From: Archilochus colubris
Lineage: Eukaryota > Chordata > Aves > Apodiformes > Trochilidae
Length of the DNA: 64,000 nt
Assembly (NCBI GenBank): GCA_023079485.1
Contig: CM041083.1
Location: 174,709,480 to 174,773,479 of the forward strand
Direction of reading: 5' to 3'
The notes under the pieces: model-generated
Database searches by the model: none
The model's input: only the letters and a program-made list of their open reading frames with translations
What the model was told of the DNA's origin: nothing
In this document: positions 8,240-18,301 of the stretch, piece by piece
How the letters are laid out: every line of letters begins with the position of its first letter
Numbering within the stretch: position 1 is the first letter of the stretch
Position numbers and translations under genes: made by a program

Positions 8240-10848
8240 GGGCCACTGCTACAATGCCGCATACCCCCAGACTACATTGGAAATCAGATACACCGGTCTG
8301 GGTAGAGCAGTGGCCCCTATCTCGAGAGCGGCTCCAAATTGCCAACCATCTCGTCAAAGAACAACTGAACGCTGGTCATATCCAGCCGTCCGTAAGCCCA
8401 TGGAACACGCCCATCTTCGTGGTTCCGAAAAAGTCAGGCAAATGGAGACTTATACAAGACCTAAGAAAGATCAATGACCAGATGTGGCCAATGGGCGCCC
8501 TCCAACCTGGGCTGCCCCTACTGACCATGCTGCCTAGAAATTGGCACCTCCTGGTCATTGACTTAAAAGACTGTTTCTTTAACATTCCCCTAAACCGTGA
8601 AGACACCGCTCGCTTCGCGTTTACTATCCCATTGGTTAACAAAAGTGAGCCAGCGAAGCGATACGAGTGGATAGTCCTGCCTCAGGGAATGAGAAACTCG
8701 CCTACTATATGCCAGTCATATGTGGCATGGGCGCTCGCCCCAATAAGACAGGCAATGCCGAGTACAATAATATATCATTATATGGGCGATATTCTATTTT
8801 GTCAGCAGACCCCATTCCCCGAAAACATCAGCCAGGTCCTGACTGATCAGCTCAAGACCAAAGGACTGGTTGTGGCTCCAGAAAAAATCCAGCTGAAGTC
8901 ACCTTGGAGCTACTTGGGATGGAAAATAACTGATGCAATGGTAAGACCGCAAAAATTAGAAGTAGTCCATTCAGTTAAAACTCTGAATGATGCCCAAAAA
9001 CTAGTGGGCGAATTGCAATGGGTCAGACCCATTATAGGTCTTACCAACACGGATATCCATCCCTTCCTATCTTTGCTACGGGGTACTAATCCAGGGGCAC
9101 TTGTGGACTGGACTGAAGAGCATACCAACGCTCTGAAACAAGTCGTCCACAAGCTGACAAACGGCTTTGCAGACCGGCGAGACGCCGCCCACCCCATCGG
9201 AGTGTGGGTATGTAATCATCCCTCGTTCCCCTTCGCATTATTAATGCAGGACCTCACGGGAAAAAGAAAATCAGAGGAACAAAGCTATGTTGTATCCTAT
9301 AACCAAGACTCTAAAAGATCAGAGTCTACTTCTACTTATATCTTAGAATGGCTATTCCCACCCCATATGGCCCAGAAGGGCATATGGCAAAAAACAGAGA
9401 TAATAGCATCTCTCATTCGGAAGGGACGTAGACGCTGCCTGGATGTAGACGGCAAAGAACCGGAGTGGATCAACATCCCCATCAAAGCCACCGACTTTGA
9501 TTGGATACTACAGAACTCCGAGCCCCTACAGCTCGCCCTACTAGGATATCCTGGCGAGGTACGTCATGATAGCCCAAAAGATAAGCGATTACAGTTCATC
9601 AGCCAGTTCCAGTGGCTCGAGAGACCAATTGTCTCCGAGCGTCCAGTGCCTGGGCTAACAGTATTTACAGACGCTGGCAAAAGATCCCACATGGCCGCCT
9701 GCATATGGCAAGAAAAAGGCCAGTGGAAGCAGCATCTAATCCCAGGCACCACTGAAGATAACCTACAGACACTGGAACTACGTGCTATAGTTTGGGCCTT
9801 GACGCACTGGCAGCAAGTCCCGATTAACATCGTCTCTGACTCGCAATATGCAGTCGGAGTTGCCAATCGAATTGAGGATGCACTCTTAAAGCCAGTGCCA
9901 AATAAAAGGCTGCAGGAACTTTTTCTATCATTGCAGCGTGCAATTAAGATCAGGAAACAGCCATGCTGCATACTACACATTCGCAGCCATAAAACAGCAC
10001 TGGGCCTAGGACAAGGGAATGCCAAGGCCGACTCCTTAGTGAGCGTGGGTCTACAGCATCCAGTCACCCAGTTCGCAAAGGCCCAAAACAGCCACTCCCT
10101 ATTTCACCAGAGTGCCAGGGCATTGAAACGCACATTTAACATTACGTGGGAAGAAGCAAAGGCCATCGTCAAAGCCTGCCCACAATGTGCCCAATTCGGC
10201 CCCACTCTAGGAATGGGAGTAAACCCGCGCGGACTGCAAGCCGGGGAAATCTGGCAGATGGATGTCACCCACGTCCCGGAGTTGGGAAGACTAAAATATG
10301 TACATATCACAATCGACACCTTTTCAGGCATGCTCTGGGCAACAGCCCAAACGGGAGAGAAGGCTCTACACGTGGTCCGTCACCTGACCAACTGTTTTGC
10401 TGTCATGGGGATCCCCCAGGTAATAAAAACAGACAATGCGCCGGCCTACACGGGCGCAAAATTGCAACAGTTCTTTGCTACCTGGGGAGTAAAACATGTT
10501 ACTGGAATTCCCCACTCATCTACAGGGCAAGCGATCATAGAAAGAGCGAATCGCACCCTGAAAACATATTTGCAGAAATAGAAAGACAGCAAAAGCATGG
10601 ACCCCCAGACGCGGCTCAGCAAGGTACTCTTTACTCTAAATTTTCTGAGCCTGAGCCGTGATTCTCAGGAGCCACCCGTACTTCTGCATTATTCATCGCA
10701 GAAAATCATCAGCATGCCTGAAGTCCAGATTTATTACAAAGAACCAACAACAGGACAGTGGATGGGGCCCAGGCCGTTGCTGTTCACCGGGAGAGGGTAC
10801 AGTTGTGTCTCCACAGACTCTGGACCTCTCTGGGTGCCCAGCAAATAG
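8233..10848 (+). pseudogene. pol: ERV1 Pol (RT-RNase H-integrase) with YMGD active site and one premature stop
   Basis: Pol follows the -1 shift at 8227-8233. RT shows the class II signatures WNTPIFVVPKKSGKWR, MGALQPGLP and VIDLKDCFF. The polymerase motif normally YMDD reads YMGD (8779-8790), which removes one metal-binding Asp. RNase H begins near TVFTDAG (about 9660). Integrase has the HX3H...CX2C zinc motif (about 10097-10190) and a D,D-35-E core (Asp about 10261, Asp about 10432, Glu about 10540). A single in-frame TAG at 10579-10581 cuts off the last 89 residues, which stay open in the same frame to 10848. No env follows. Both changes point to an inactive polymerase. Confidence 0.92.
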
Positions 10849-10909
10849 ACACGCCCTGCCCCGACCAGACCAGTGCCACCGGCCCCGGACAACGAGGCAC
10901 CATGCGTCT

Positions 10910-10937
10910 AAAAAAAAAAAAAAAAAAAGGGGGGAAA
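10910..10937 (+). promoter_or_regulatory. ERV1 A19 run and polypurine tract
   Basis: A run of 19 A (10910-10928) leads into GGGGGGAAA (10929-10937) immediately before the 3' LTR. ERV2 (A23 then G10) and ERV3 (A21 then G11) have the same arrangement, so it is a group trait. It is the expected plus-strand primer site. Confidence 0.85.
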
Positions 10938-11191
10938 TGTAGGTAACAGGTGCCTGCACTCAGCTGATGCTCAGCCCACCTGTGCCCAATTAGGGCTGAC
11001 CCAAGTGGGCATGCCCGAGATCATTGGGCCAATAAAGGGTGAGGCTGAGCAAGACCAGGCTGCTCATTCCTGAGCAAGGGCCTCTGAGAGTAGGTACTCG
11101 GCTGGCTTAGCTAAGCTATCCCTAACCGTCAGTGGCAACATCGCCATAACACCGGACTTAGCATTATCGCCAAGACTCTCCTCCTGCAACA
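10938..11191 (+). repeat. ERV1 3' LTR
   Basis: This is the partner of 5122-5371, beginning TGTAGG and ending GCAACA, with AATAAA at 11031-11036. The right flank is CR1 subfamily B 3' sequence (TACAACTACCTGAAAGGAGG). Confidence 0.93.
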
Positions 11192-11533
11192 TACAACTAC
11201 CTGAAAGGAGGGTGTAGCCAGGTGGGGGTTGGGCTCTTTTACCAAACGACTTTCAACAAGACAAGAGGGCATGGACTTAAGTTGTGCCAGGGGAAGTTTA
11301 GGTTAGATATTAGAAAGAATTTCTTTACGGAAAGAGTGATCCGTCATTGGAATGGGCTGCCCACTGAAGTGGTGGATTCTCCGTCCCTGGAGATATTTAA
11401 AAAAAGACTGGATGTGGCACTCGGTGCCATGGTCTAGCAACCGCAACGGTGGTTCAAGGGTTGGACTCGATGATCTCTGAGGTCCCTTCCAACCCAGCCA
11501 ATTCTATGATTCTATGATTCTATGATTCTATGA
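11192..11533 (+). mobile_element. CR1 subfamily B 3' end
   Basis: This encodes the last ORF2 residues ([22 protein letters not shown]) and the CR1 3' UTR (GGACTCGATGATCTCTGAGG) and ends in four ATTCTATG-type octamers. It lies directly against the ERV1 3' LTR. Confidence 0.92.
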
Positions 11534-11807
11534 AAACCCACAGGGTGAGGTGACATAAGGTGGTGAAGTATGTATGTGTGGTTTCTCCTACAGTTTACTC
11601 CCCTCAAACACACGTTAACAAAATTCTGGCTTTTGAGCTAGATAAACGTGCGGTGGAAAAAGGAACTGTGCTAGGCATGGTGGGATTCTCGGTTGTCCAC
11701 TAAAAGAAACCTCGGAGATAGAATCGGCCTGCTGGACAGCACAGATTATAAAAAAAAACCCACACAACATAACCACGCCAAATGGGATGTGTATATATAG
11801 GGATGTG

Positions 11808-11845
<38 letters not shown>

Positions 11846-12451
11846 AATATAAAAAATCATATATAGGAAAAATAATTGGCTCAAGAACCACAGGGTGAAA
11901 TATTGTAAACCTTTTCAAAATTTCTAATGTTTCTTGAGCAAATTCTTTCCTGTCACCAATCCTGTAAGAATGCCTCGTTAGCACCTATTGAGGCCTAAAA
12001 CTGGTCAGACCACCTTCCCGGCGCCTACCTAAAACAATGGGGAAATTAACAAATAGATAAGGAAAAGTCTGTTCTGGGAAACCCGTGAATTTCTTCAAGT
12101 TATGCAAACGAAGACCCCCTCCTTCCTCTCCCCGTTTTCATTATAAAAACCCAACAAAAAAGAACCAAGCTGAGGCAAGCAATCGGCGAGCAAGCAAGCG
12201 ACGGACAAGCCACCAGATCATCTATCTGCAACCAGCGAGCCATCGGCCTGGACGCAACAGCTAACTCCAGAGCTCCCTCCTGGACTTGGTAACCCGATCC
12301 CCTCTCTTTACCTGTTCTCTTGTTCCCTGAAAATAAATCCCTATAATTTGTTTAAATCACTAAGTATTATTATTATTTTTTGTAATTCTGCGCGTCTCTG
12401 AAGCAGTGGCTGGTTTTCCTCAAACCAAATATTAAAATAATAGGTCGGATC
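11534..12451 (+). mobile_element. Probable solo LTR of another ERV family (5' limit uncertain)
   Basis: This non-CR1 segment lies between two CR1 tails. It contains TA dinucleotide repeats (about 11800-11846), a TATA-like CATTATAAAAACCC (about 12140), a polyadenylation signal AATAAA near 12333 and an end GGATCGCGACA at 12451. That promoter, poly(A) and CA-end order is typical of an LTR. I could not find a target duplication or a clear TG start, so the assignment is tentative. Confidence 0.5.
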
Positions 12452-12715
12452 GCGACAGAGGGCATGGACTTAAACTCTGCCAGGGGAGGTTTAGGTTGGA
12501 TATTAGGAAATAATTATTTACAGAGAGGGTGATCAGGCATTGGAATGGGCTGCCCAGGGAGGTGGTGGATTCTCCATCCCTGGAGGTTTTTAAGAAGAGA
12601 CTGAATGTGGCACTCAGTGCCATGGTCTGGTAACCACAGTGGCAGTGGGATCAAGGGTTGGACTTGATGAACTCAGGTGTCCTTTCCAGCCTGGCTGATT
12701 CCGTGATATTGTGTC
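12452..12715 (+). mobile_element. CR1 subfamily B 3' end, degraded
   Basis: It starts GAGGGCATGGACTTAAACTC, matching 21793 onward, and covers the ORF2 C-terminus and 3' UTR. The octamer array has degraded to GATTCCGTGATATTGTG. About 60 bases of unassigned sequence separate it from the next CR1. Confidence 0.85.
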
Positions 12716-12775
12716 TTCCCAATAGAGAAAGACCATGATCCCAGCATCCACCAAATTCAAACGAAATTCAAAAAG

Positions 12776-12900
12776 AATTCAAACGGCTGCTGGGAGCCTG
12801 CTACACAACCTTTCTGCTGAAGGGTCTCTGGTGAGGCCAATCAGCTGATAAGGGGGCGGCACCAAGCCTTGCCACGTGGGATTTAAGCAGCTGTGGGGGA
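12776..12900 (+). promoter_or_regulatory. CR1 subfamily B 5' UTR promoter module
   Basis: It contains a CCAAT box (12837-12841), a GC box GGGGGCGG (12852-12859) and an AT-rich GGGATTTAAG (about 12878-12887) in that order. The same order and spacing occur twice at 17943-18180. CCAAT plus a GC/CACC box also occurs in the older CR1 at 41104-41129. It is likely an internal RNA polymerase II promoter. Confidence 0.6.
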
Positions 12901-13022
12901 GCGCCAGCGACCCGGATCGCGGCGAACAGGAGCTGGCAAACAGGAAAGTGACACGGCAGTTAGCGAAGCAGTTTGGGCAAGTAGGAGGGCCACAACAACC
13001 TCCCGCTTCTCTTGAAGGAGCA

Positions 13023-14099
13023 ATGGTTTCCAGAAAAGGAAAAGCTGTCGCTGTTACAACAAAGGGTGTGTCCACACAGACGGAACCCCTTAAGATGGAT
13101 GTAGCTGTTCGGGCCTCTGGCTGCACAGAGTGTGTGAGCCTAGTGCTAGCTTCTGAGGACAGTGAGAGTGGGGTCTGCGTGAGATGCGAACAGGTGAATG
13201 ACCTGCTATGCATGGTGGCAGAGCTTAAGGAGGAAGTAGAGAGACTAAGAAGTATTAGGGACAGTGAAAGGGAAATTGACTGGTGGAGTCCCACCCTTTC
13301 GACCTCAAAAGAAATCCAAAAGGAGTTGGTGAAGCCTTGCCCCTCCTCCCATCAGGCAGTTGTTGCAGACCAGGTGGATAGGGGGGAATGGAAACAGGTC
13401 CCCCATCGGAAAGGTAAAAGAATCCCCTCCCAACCTCCACCATCCCCCCAGGTGCCCTTAGAGAATAGATATGAGACCCTGGACTCAGAAAATCAGGCAG
13501 AGGCCAGACAAGAGGAAGACCCCTCTGAAAGGTCTCCTGTTCGCCCCCTGTCTACCAGACGGGTTACAACTTCAGCTATGAAGAAAAGAAGAAGGGTAGT
13601 TGTAGTTGGTGACTCCCTTCTGAGGGGAACTGAGGGCCCTATATGTCGACCTGACCCATCTCACAGAGAGGTCTGCTGCCTTTCCGGTGCTCGGGTGAGG
13701 GATATTAGTAGGAGACTCCCTCAGCTAATTCAGCCCTCAGATTATTATCCACTGCTGGTAGTCCAGGCTGGCAGTGATGACATCAATGGAAGAAGTACCA
13801 GGGTGATTAAAAAGTACTTCAAGGCACTGGGTCGTTTAGTTGATGGGTCAGGAGCACAGGTGGTGTTCGCCTCAGTTCCAGCAGTAGAAGACCTGAATGA
13901 GGAGAGGACTAGGAAAAACTATCTGATCAATAGGTGGCTAAGGGATTGGTGCCACCGGCGGGACTTTGGTTTTTATGACCATGGGGCAAATTCCATACTA
14001 CCTAGTGTCCTCAAATCAGATGGGCTTCATCTAACTAACAAGGGGAAAAGGACTCTAGCTTATAAGTTGGAGGGGCTGATAAGGAGGGCTTTAAACTAG
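13023..14099 (+). CDS. CR1 ORF1 protein, subfamily B, intact
   Basis: This intact ORF has 358 codons. The start at 13023 aligns with ATGs at 239 and 18302. It has CX2C-X14-CX2C (CTEC ... CVRC) at about residues 37-57, then a coiled coil (MVAELKEEVERLRSIRDSE), then an SGNH-hydrolase-like domain with GDSLLRGTEG in block I, GSDDI in the middle, and DGLHLTNKGKR carrying the expected catalytic Asp and His. The esterase domain is a known CR1 ORF1 feature. It ends GCT TTA AAC TAG. Confidence 0.92.
   Translation: MVSRKGKAVAVTTKGVSTQTEPLKMDVAVRASGCTECVSLVLASEDSESGVCVRCEQVNDLLCMVAELKEEVERLRSIRDSEREIDWWSPTLSTSKEIQKELVKPCPSSHQAVVADQVDRGEWKQVPHRKGKRIPSQPPPSPQVPLENRYETLDSENQAEARQEEDPSERSPVRPLSTRRVTTSAMKKRRRVVVVGDSLLRGTEGPICRPDPSHREVCCLSGARVRDISRRLPQLIQPSDYYPLLVVQAGSDDINGRSTRVIKKYFKALGRLVDGSGAQVVFASVPAVEDLNEERTRKNYLINRWLRDWCHRRDFGFYDHGANSILPSVLKSDGLHLTNKGKRTLAYKLEGLIRRALN
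14090..14096 (+). promoter_or_regulatory. Candidate -1 frameshift heptamer U UUA AAC (CR1 copy 4)
   Basis: It has the same phase and position as 1300-1306, immediately before the ORF1 TAG at 14097-14099. ORF2 is in the -1 frame. Confidence 0.6.
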
Positions 14100-14410
14100 G
14101 TTTGAAGGGGGATGGGGTTGAAACTGGGCTCTCCAGAAAGGAGCCTAAGGGTGGTCTACCCAAGATAAGAGACAAACCAGCAGCCCAGCTGAAGTGCATG
14201 TACACCAATGCACACAACATGGGCAACAAACAAGAGGAGCTGTGGTGGAGAATGCGGGCATAGACTTCGGTCTAGCCCGAGTTCTGACGAAACCGAAAAA
14301 AGGGATCCAATCTAGCGCGAACTGCAATTAGCAGAAGATCTGAGTTTTCGGGTAAGAAGATCCATTACCCTCCCTTCAATACTACTGATCAACCAAGAAA
14401 AAGAAAAAAG

Positions 14411-16260
14411 ATGGGACTTTCATCAAGTACCCCCTCCCTGTCCTCTGCGGCTGCGTGGGAACTCTGGAGAGAAATTTGAATGACCTCCATGATCAAGAAA
14501 TTCACAAAAATATAACCGGAGTAGATGCCACCTGGGAAGTGGTGATTGATGCTTTAAAAGAGATAAAAGTGTAGGTGAAAGCTGCCGTCACCGCGATAGC
14601 GGCACTCCCACCAAATGGCAGCCTTGGAAATAAAACACCACCACCTGAGGCAGAACCCAGCGTAGTCCCAACAGCACCTCCGTTGCCTCCCGAGAATGAA
14701 AAAGCCCAAAAGGCGTTCCCAGTTCTAAGGGACAACAGCCTTGCCATCAAGGGCATGAGAGGAAAGCTGCACCATTCCGTAGCCGAATTCCTCTCAGACA
14801 TCGGGCCGGAGGAAGAAAAAGGAGTACCTGCTCCGAAGACCGAAAGCAATGTGAAGATGCTGACGACCCATGCCTCCGAGATGGGTGGCTCCAGCTGCTG
14901 CGTGAAACCGCCCTTACTGCCACCTCTCAGCTCAGAGAATGAGCATGGGAAAGAAACAGCCACCCCATCAATTACACCCGTCGGCCCAGAGTCTACAATA
15001 AAAGCCCTGCTAGAGCAAACGACTCAGGCGGTGAAGTCTTTAGAAAAAAGAATAATGGACATAGAGCAACGGTCACCTTTCCGCAACTATTGAGACCCAC
15101 CCACCCTCCCTGACGACGACGACCAAGACATTCCAGCCCCACTGTTATCGAGGCATACCAACCCTGGCATCAAAGGTGCTGGTAAACCCCGACCCGGAAG
15201 ATGGTCCGGAATCATCCATGATGCTATCCTCAAAGGGGATTGGGAGGCCAGCACTGTTGCTTGCCCTGTCCTATATGATAACAATGGGCCACCTATATTC
15301 GAGCAGCACAGTTGGAAAACTTTACAGCAAGCCAAGAAGACCTTACGAGACGGAGGAATGAAATCAGAGAGTGGTCAAGCCGTCCTGGACTGGCTTTTCA
15401 CCGCGGACACCAACTGTCCCCACGACTGCCGCAACTTGGCCAGGTACTTGCTTACCCCCTCCCAACAGATTGTATGGCTTAAAGAATGGGAACGCCTGGC
15501 ACAAGCAGAAGCAAACCGCCCTTGAGCACCCGGTGAACCATTGTCAGGGGTAACCACCAAGATGCGCACGGGCACAGGACGATTTGCGGATGTTCAAGTC
15601 CAGCTCCAGTTCCCGACCGTGCTCCATCATGTTGCTGCGTATTTGGCCAGCCAAGCATTTAACGTGGTTCCCGAGCCCACTCCAATCCCTTCGTTTACTG
15701 TTGTTAAACAAGGGATAAATGGGCCGTTCTAACACTTTGTCGATAGACTATGGCAGTCTATCACGGCTCAATCCGAGCTGGGAAACGAACAAAGGGAATC
15801 CATGTTTAAGCTATTGGCGTTTGAAAATGCAAATCCAAAAATGAAGTCGCTGTTTTCCACATTACCGAAGACAGCTGGCGCTTCGGATATGCTAGAGGTA
15901 GCCACCAGGGCCACCCAGACGCAGCAACATCAGGGAATGGCCAGTGCCTTCGCTGCCACTCTGGAGCCCACCCAGAAGCTCCTTGCGGCAGTAGCACAGA
16001 GGCTAGGTGGAAGGGGAAATCGATTCCAAAGAAGAAATTGACTGAGAAAACCCACCTCCGTCTGCTATCAATGTGGAGCAACAGGCCACTCGGCGAGAAA
16101 CTCCTTGGCCACAGTTTGGTGCGACCGCTGCCAGAAAGATAATCATAACAACCTGGCATGCAGATCCGCAAAAAATGGCAGACGCAGCGCGCAAGGCCCC
16201 CGCGCCAGGACACAAGTAGCCGGGCCAGCGCTATACAACGGCTCCCCTCCCCAGCCACAA
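14411..16260 (+). pseudogene. gag: ERV2 Gag, broken by stops and frameshifts
   Basis: It starts MGLSSSTPS at 14411, a myristoylation-type start. Recognisable parts in several frames are a Pro-rich region (about 14620-14740), capsid segments equivalent to ERV1 (about 15170-15740), the post-capsid region (15802-16041) and zinc-knuckle remnants near 16060-16160. In-frame stops occur in the first 60 codons, at the INGPF-stop (about 15730) and in nucleocapsid. Its region-by-region match to ERV1 Gag identifies it. Confidence 0.85.
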
Positions 16261-16994
16261 GGGGAAGCTTGGGCATCGATGTGCCCTGCGCAATAGACAT
16301 CATGTTGACAACTACTCAGGTTTACTGGTTACCGACGGGGATGCACGGACCTATACATCAGGAAAACAGCACGGTAGGAGCCTTGTTAATGGGACGTTCG
16401 TCCACTGGAGTCGCAGGACTGATTGTGCTCCCAGGGGTTATAGACGCGGATTCTACAGGGGAAATAACGATCACGTGTTTCACGTTGATGCCCCCCCTGA
16501 TAATCAAAGTGGGAACCCTGGTAGCACAACTGGTCCTTCTCCCAAAAATGAACTTGGGAAAGAACGTCCCCACGGCACGAGGCGGTCAGGGCTTTGGATC
16601 CTCTGGAGGCACTCTAGTAAATTTAGTGCAGCAGATGAAGACAAGGCCCATTATTGTTGTGAAGATGACCGCTGGAAAAGAGGTAAAGACACTTTCCGTG
16701 ATGATGGACACCGGGGCTGATGTCACAATCATCAACCTCAACGTGTGGCCTCGTCACTGGAAACTTGTCACTGCCTGTGATGTTGTCCAGGGAGTAGGTG
16801 GTGGTTCCACCCCCCTTCAGGCCCTTGAACCAGTGCAACTGCAGTTTCCTGAAGGACAAAAAGTAACCGTGCGTCCATATGTGTTGCCACTGCCAGGGCA
16901 ACTCGGAGGGTTGATCAGCAGGGAAGTAATGAGTCAGCTTGGAGCCGTCCTCTCCATCCCTGAACCCACCCGATCCCCTCAACATTTTCAGTAA
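16170..16994 (+). CDS. pro: ERV2 Pro: dUTPase-protease, still open
   Basis: This frame is open from 16158 to 16994 while gag and pol around it are broken. Its dUTPase motifs include GRSS, GVIDADSTGE, AQLVLLP and GFGSSG; in motif 3 the usual Tyr is Ser. Protease has DTGADVTII and the GVGGGS flap-like segment. The site AAAAAAT at 16170-16176 is in correct phase for a -1 shift from gag. The pro-pol shift site of ERV1 is not conserved here. Its length equals the ERV1 counterpart. Expression is doubtful because the 5' LTR is missing. Confidence 0.85.
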   Translation, partial: KKWQTQRARPPRQDTSSRASAIQRLPSPATRGSLGIDVPCAIDIMLTTTQVYWLPTGMHGPIHQENSTVGALLMGRSSTGVAGLIVLPGVIDADSTGEITITCFTLMPPLIIKVGTLVAQLVLLPKMNLGKNVPTARGGQGFGSSGGTLVNLVQQMKTRPIIVVKMTAGKEVKTLSVMMDTGADVTIINLNVWPRHWKLVTACDVVQGVGGGSTPLQALEPVQLQFPEGQKVTVRPYVLPLPGQLGGLISREVMSQLGAVLSIPEPTRSPQHFQ

Positions 16995-17166
16995 GGGCCA
17001 CTGCAGAAGTGCCGCCAACCCCCAGACTGAAATGGAAAACAGACACCCCTGTCTGGGTGGAGCAGTGGCCTCTACCAAAGCAGCAGCTACAAATTGCCAA
17101 CAGCCTAGTAAAAGAGCAGCTGGATGCAGGACACATCCAGCCATCAGTTAGTCCTTGGAACACACC
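16990..17166 (+). pseudogene. pol: ERV2 Pol, N-terminal stub
   Basis: Only the first part of RT remains (VWVEQWPLPKQQLQIANSLV ... VSPWNTP). At about 17166 the sequence jumps to the 3' untranslated stretch AAATTAAATAATCTTGAC, which in ERV3 lies after the end of pol (33353). About 2.4 kb of pol is therefore missing. Confidence 0.88.
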
Positions 17167-17244
17167 TAAATTAAATAATCTTGACAAATCTGCCTGCTCG
17201 AACATTACATGACTTTTCTTATTTGTTGGTTGAGTCCCCCTAAT

Positions 17245-17275
<31 letters not shown>

Positions 17276-17280
17276 GGAAA

Positions 17281-17606
17281 TGTAGTGGAACAAAGCAACC
17301 AGATGCCTCTAATTGCCAAGGAGTGGGTGTGAGCTGGTATCAAGTCCACCTGTGCCTAGTTAGGGCAGGCCCCCTATTGAGCATGAGCAGGACCAGGGGG
17401 CCAATAAAAGGTGAGGCTCACACCCACAGATTAGCTCGCTCTTGGGCTAGTCAAGAGAGAGGCCGGTAGGTCTTCGAGCAACAGACCGATCCAGGCTAGT
17501 TCCACTTCGTGAGTGATAGACTTAGAGCACAGCTCACAAGTCTCTATTGCGACACCTACTTAGACCTTGAGGCGCTGATCCCTAAAGAAAGGTTCGTCTC
17601 GCAACA
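17281..17606 (+). repeat. ERV2 3' LTR, 326 bp
   Basis: It begins TGTAGTGGAACAAAGC and ends CTCGCAACA. AATAAA lies in the segment GGCCAATAAAAGG (about 17398-17410). It is nearly identical to the ERV3 LTR (33472-33797) and related in its 5' half to the LTRs at 2592 and 34930. Confidence 0.92.
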
Positions 17607-17942
17607 GAGCTGGAAGTCATCGTGCAGCAGGAAAGCTATGATGTAGTCACTATCACGGAAACGTGGTGGGATGACTCCCATGACTGGAGTGCTGCCATGG
17701 GTGGCTACAGGCTCTTTAGAAGGGACAGGCAGGGTAGGAGAGGTGGAGGGGTAGCTCTGTATGTTAGAGCGTTTCTTGACACTGTAGAAGTTGAGGTCTG
17801 CAATAATAAGGTGGAGTGCCTGTGGATTAGAGTCAGAGGAAAGGCCAACAAGGCTGATATTGTGATGGGAGTCTGTTACAGACCACCCAATCAGGATGAT
17901 GAGGATGATGAATTATTCTACAGGCCGCTGGCGGATGTTTCA

Positions 17943-18180
17943 AAACGGCTACCGGCAGCGTGCTGCGTAACCTTGCTGTTGGAGGGTTTCTACCGAGACC
18001 AATCAGCTGTAAGGGGGCGGCACCGACCCGGACCACGAGGGATTTCAAGCGCCCGATTCGAGCGGAGGATTCAAACGGCTACCGGCAGCGTGCTGCGTAA
18101 CCTTGCTGTTGGAGGGTTTCTACCGAGACCAATCAGCTGTAAGGGGGCGGCACCCACCCGGACCACGAGGGATTTAAAGT
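17943..18180 (+). repeat. Tandemly duplicated CR1 promoter module, period 130 bp
   Basis: AAACGGCTACCGGCAGCG begins at 17943 and again at 18073. Each unit has CCAAT (17999-18003; 18129-18133) and GGGGGCGG (18013-18020; 18143-18150). The units are nearly identical for about 105 bases; the first has GGGATTTCAAG where the second has GGGATTTAAAG. This resembles the promoter monomers of rodent L1 but has only two units. Confidence 0.85.
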
Positions 18181-18301
18181 GCCTGCTGGGAGCGCCAGCG
18201 ACCCGGAGCGCGGCGAACAGGAGCAGGCAAACAGGAATTAGAAGCGGCAGTTAACGAGGCAGTTCGCGCAGGCAGAGCAAGCAGGAAGGGCACAGATAAC
18301 A

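Larger units (their letters stand above)
5122..11191 (+). mobile_element. ERV1: betaretrovirus-like provirus LTR-gag-pro-pol-LTR, no env
   Basis: This is a 6.07-kb provirus with LTRs at 5122-5371 and 10938-11191, a primer site at 5374, a gag/pro/pol set in three frames connected by two -1 steps, and a polypurine tract at 10929-10937. dUTPase encoded with protease in the middle frame is a betaretrovirus-type (class II) trait. There is no env: pol is followed by about 60 bases, an A19 run, the purine tract and the LTR. Flanks are AGTGAC on the left and TACAAC on the right, so no target duplication is visible and the CR1 flanks are discontinuous. This suggests recombination after integration. 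Confidence 0.93.
14243..17606 (+). mobile_element. ERV2: provirus without 5' LTR, pol deleted
   Basis: This relative of ERV1 starts exactly at the primer site TGGTGGAGAATGCGGGCAT (14243-14261) next to the target duplication GAGCTG (14237-14242). It ends with a 3' LTR (17281-17606) followed by the second GAGCTG (17607-17612). The 5' LTR is absent. Gag is broken, pro is open, and pol is cut after its first 55 or so codons and joined to the 3' UTR at about 17166. The A23/G10 tract and LTR match ERV3 rather than ERV1. Confidence 0.92.
12776..17942 (+). mobile_element. CR1 subfamily B copy 4, interrupted by ERV2 (14243-17606)
   Basis: The complete CR1 5' end starts about 12776 (ATTCAAACGGCT, shared with 18070). 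Promoter, ORF1 and the first ORF2 codons run to 14242, then ERV2, then the endonuclease region resumes at 17607 and stops at 17942, where another CR1 begins. The 6-bp duplication GAGCTG around ERV2 proves the two parts are one copy. Confidence 0.92.
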
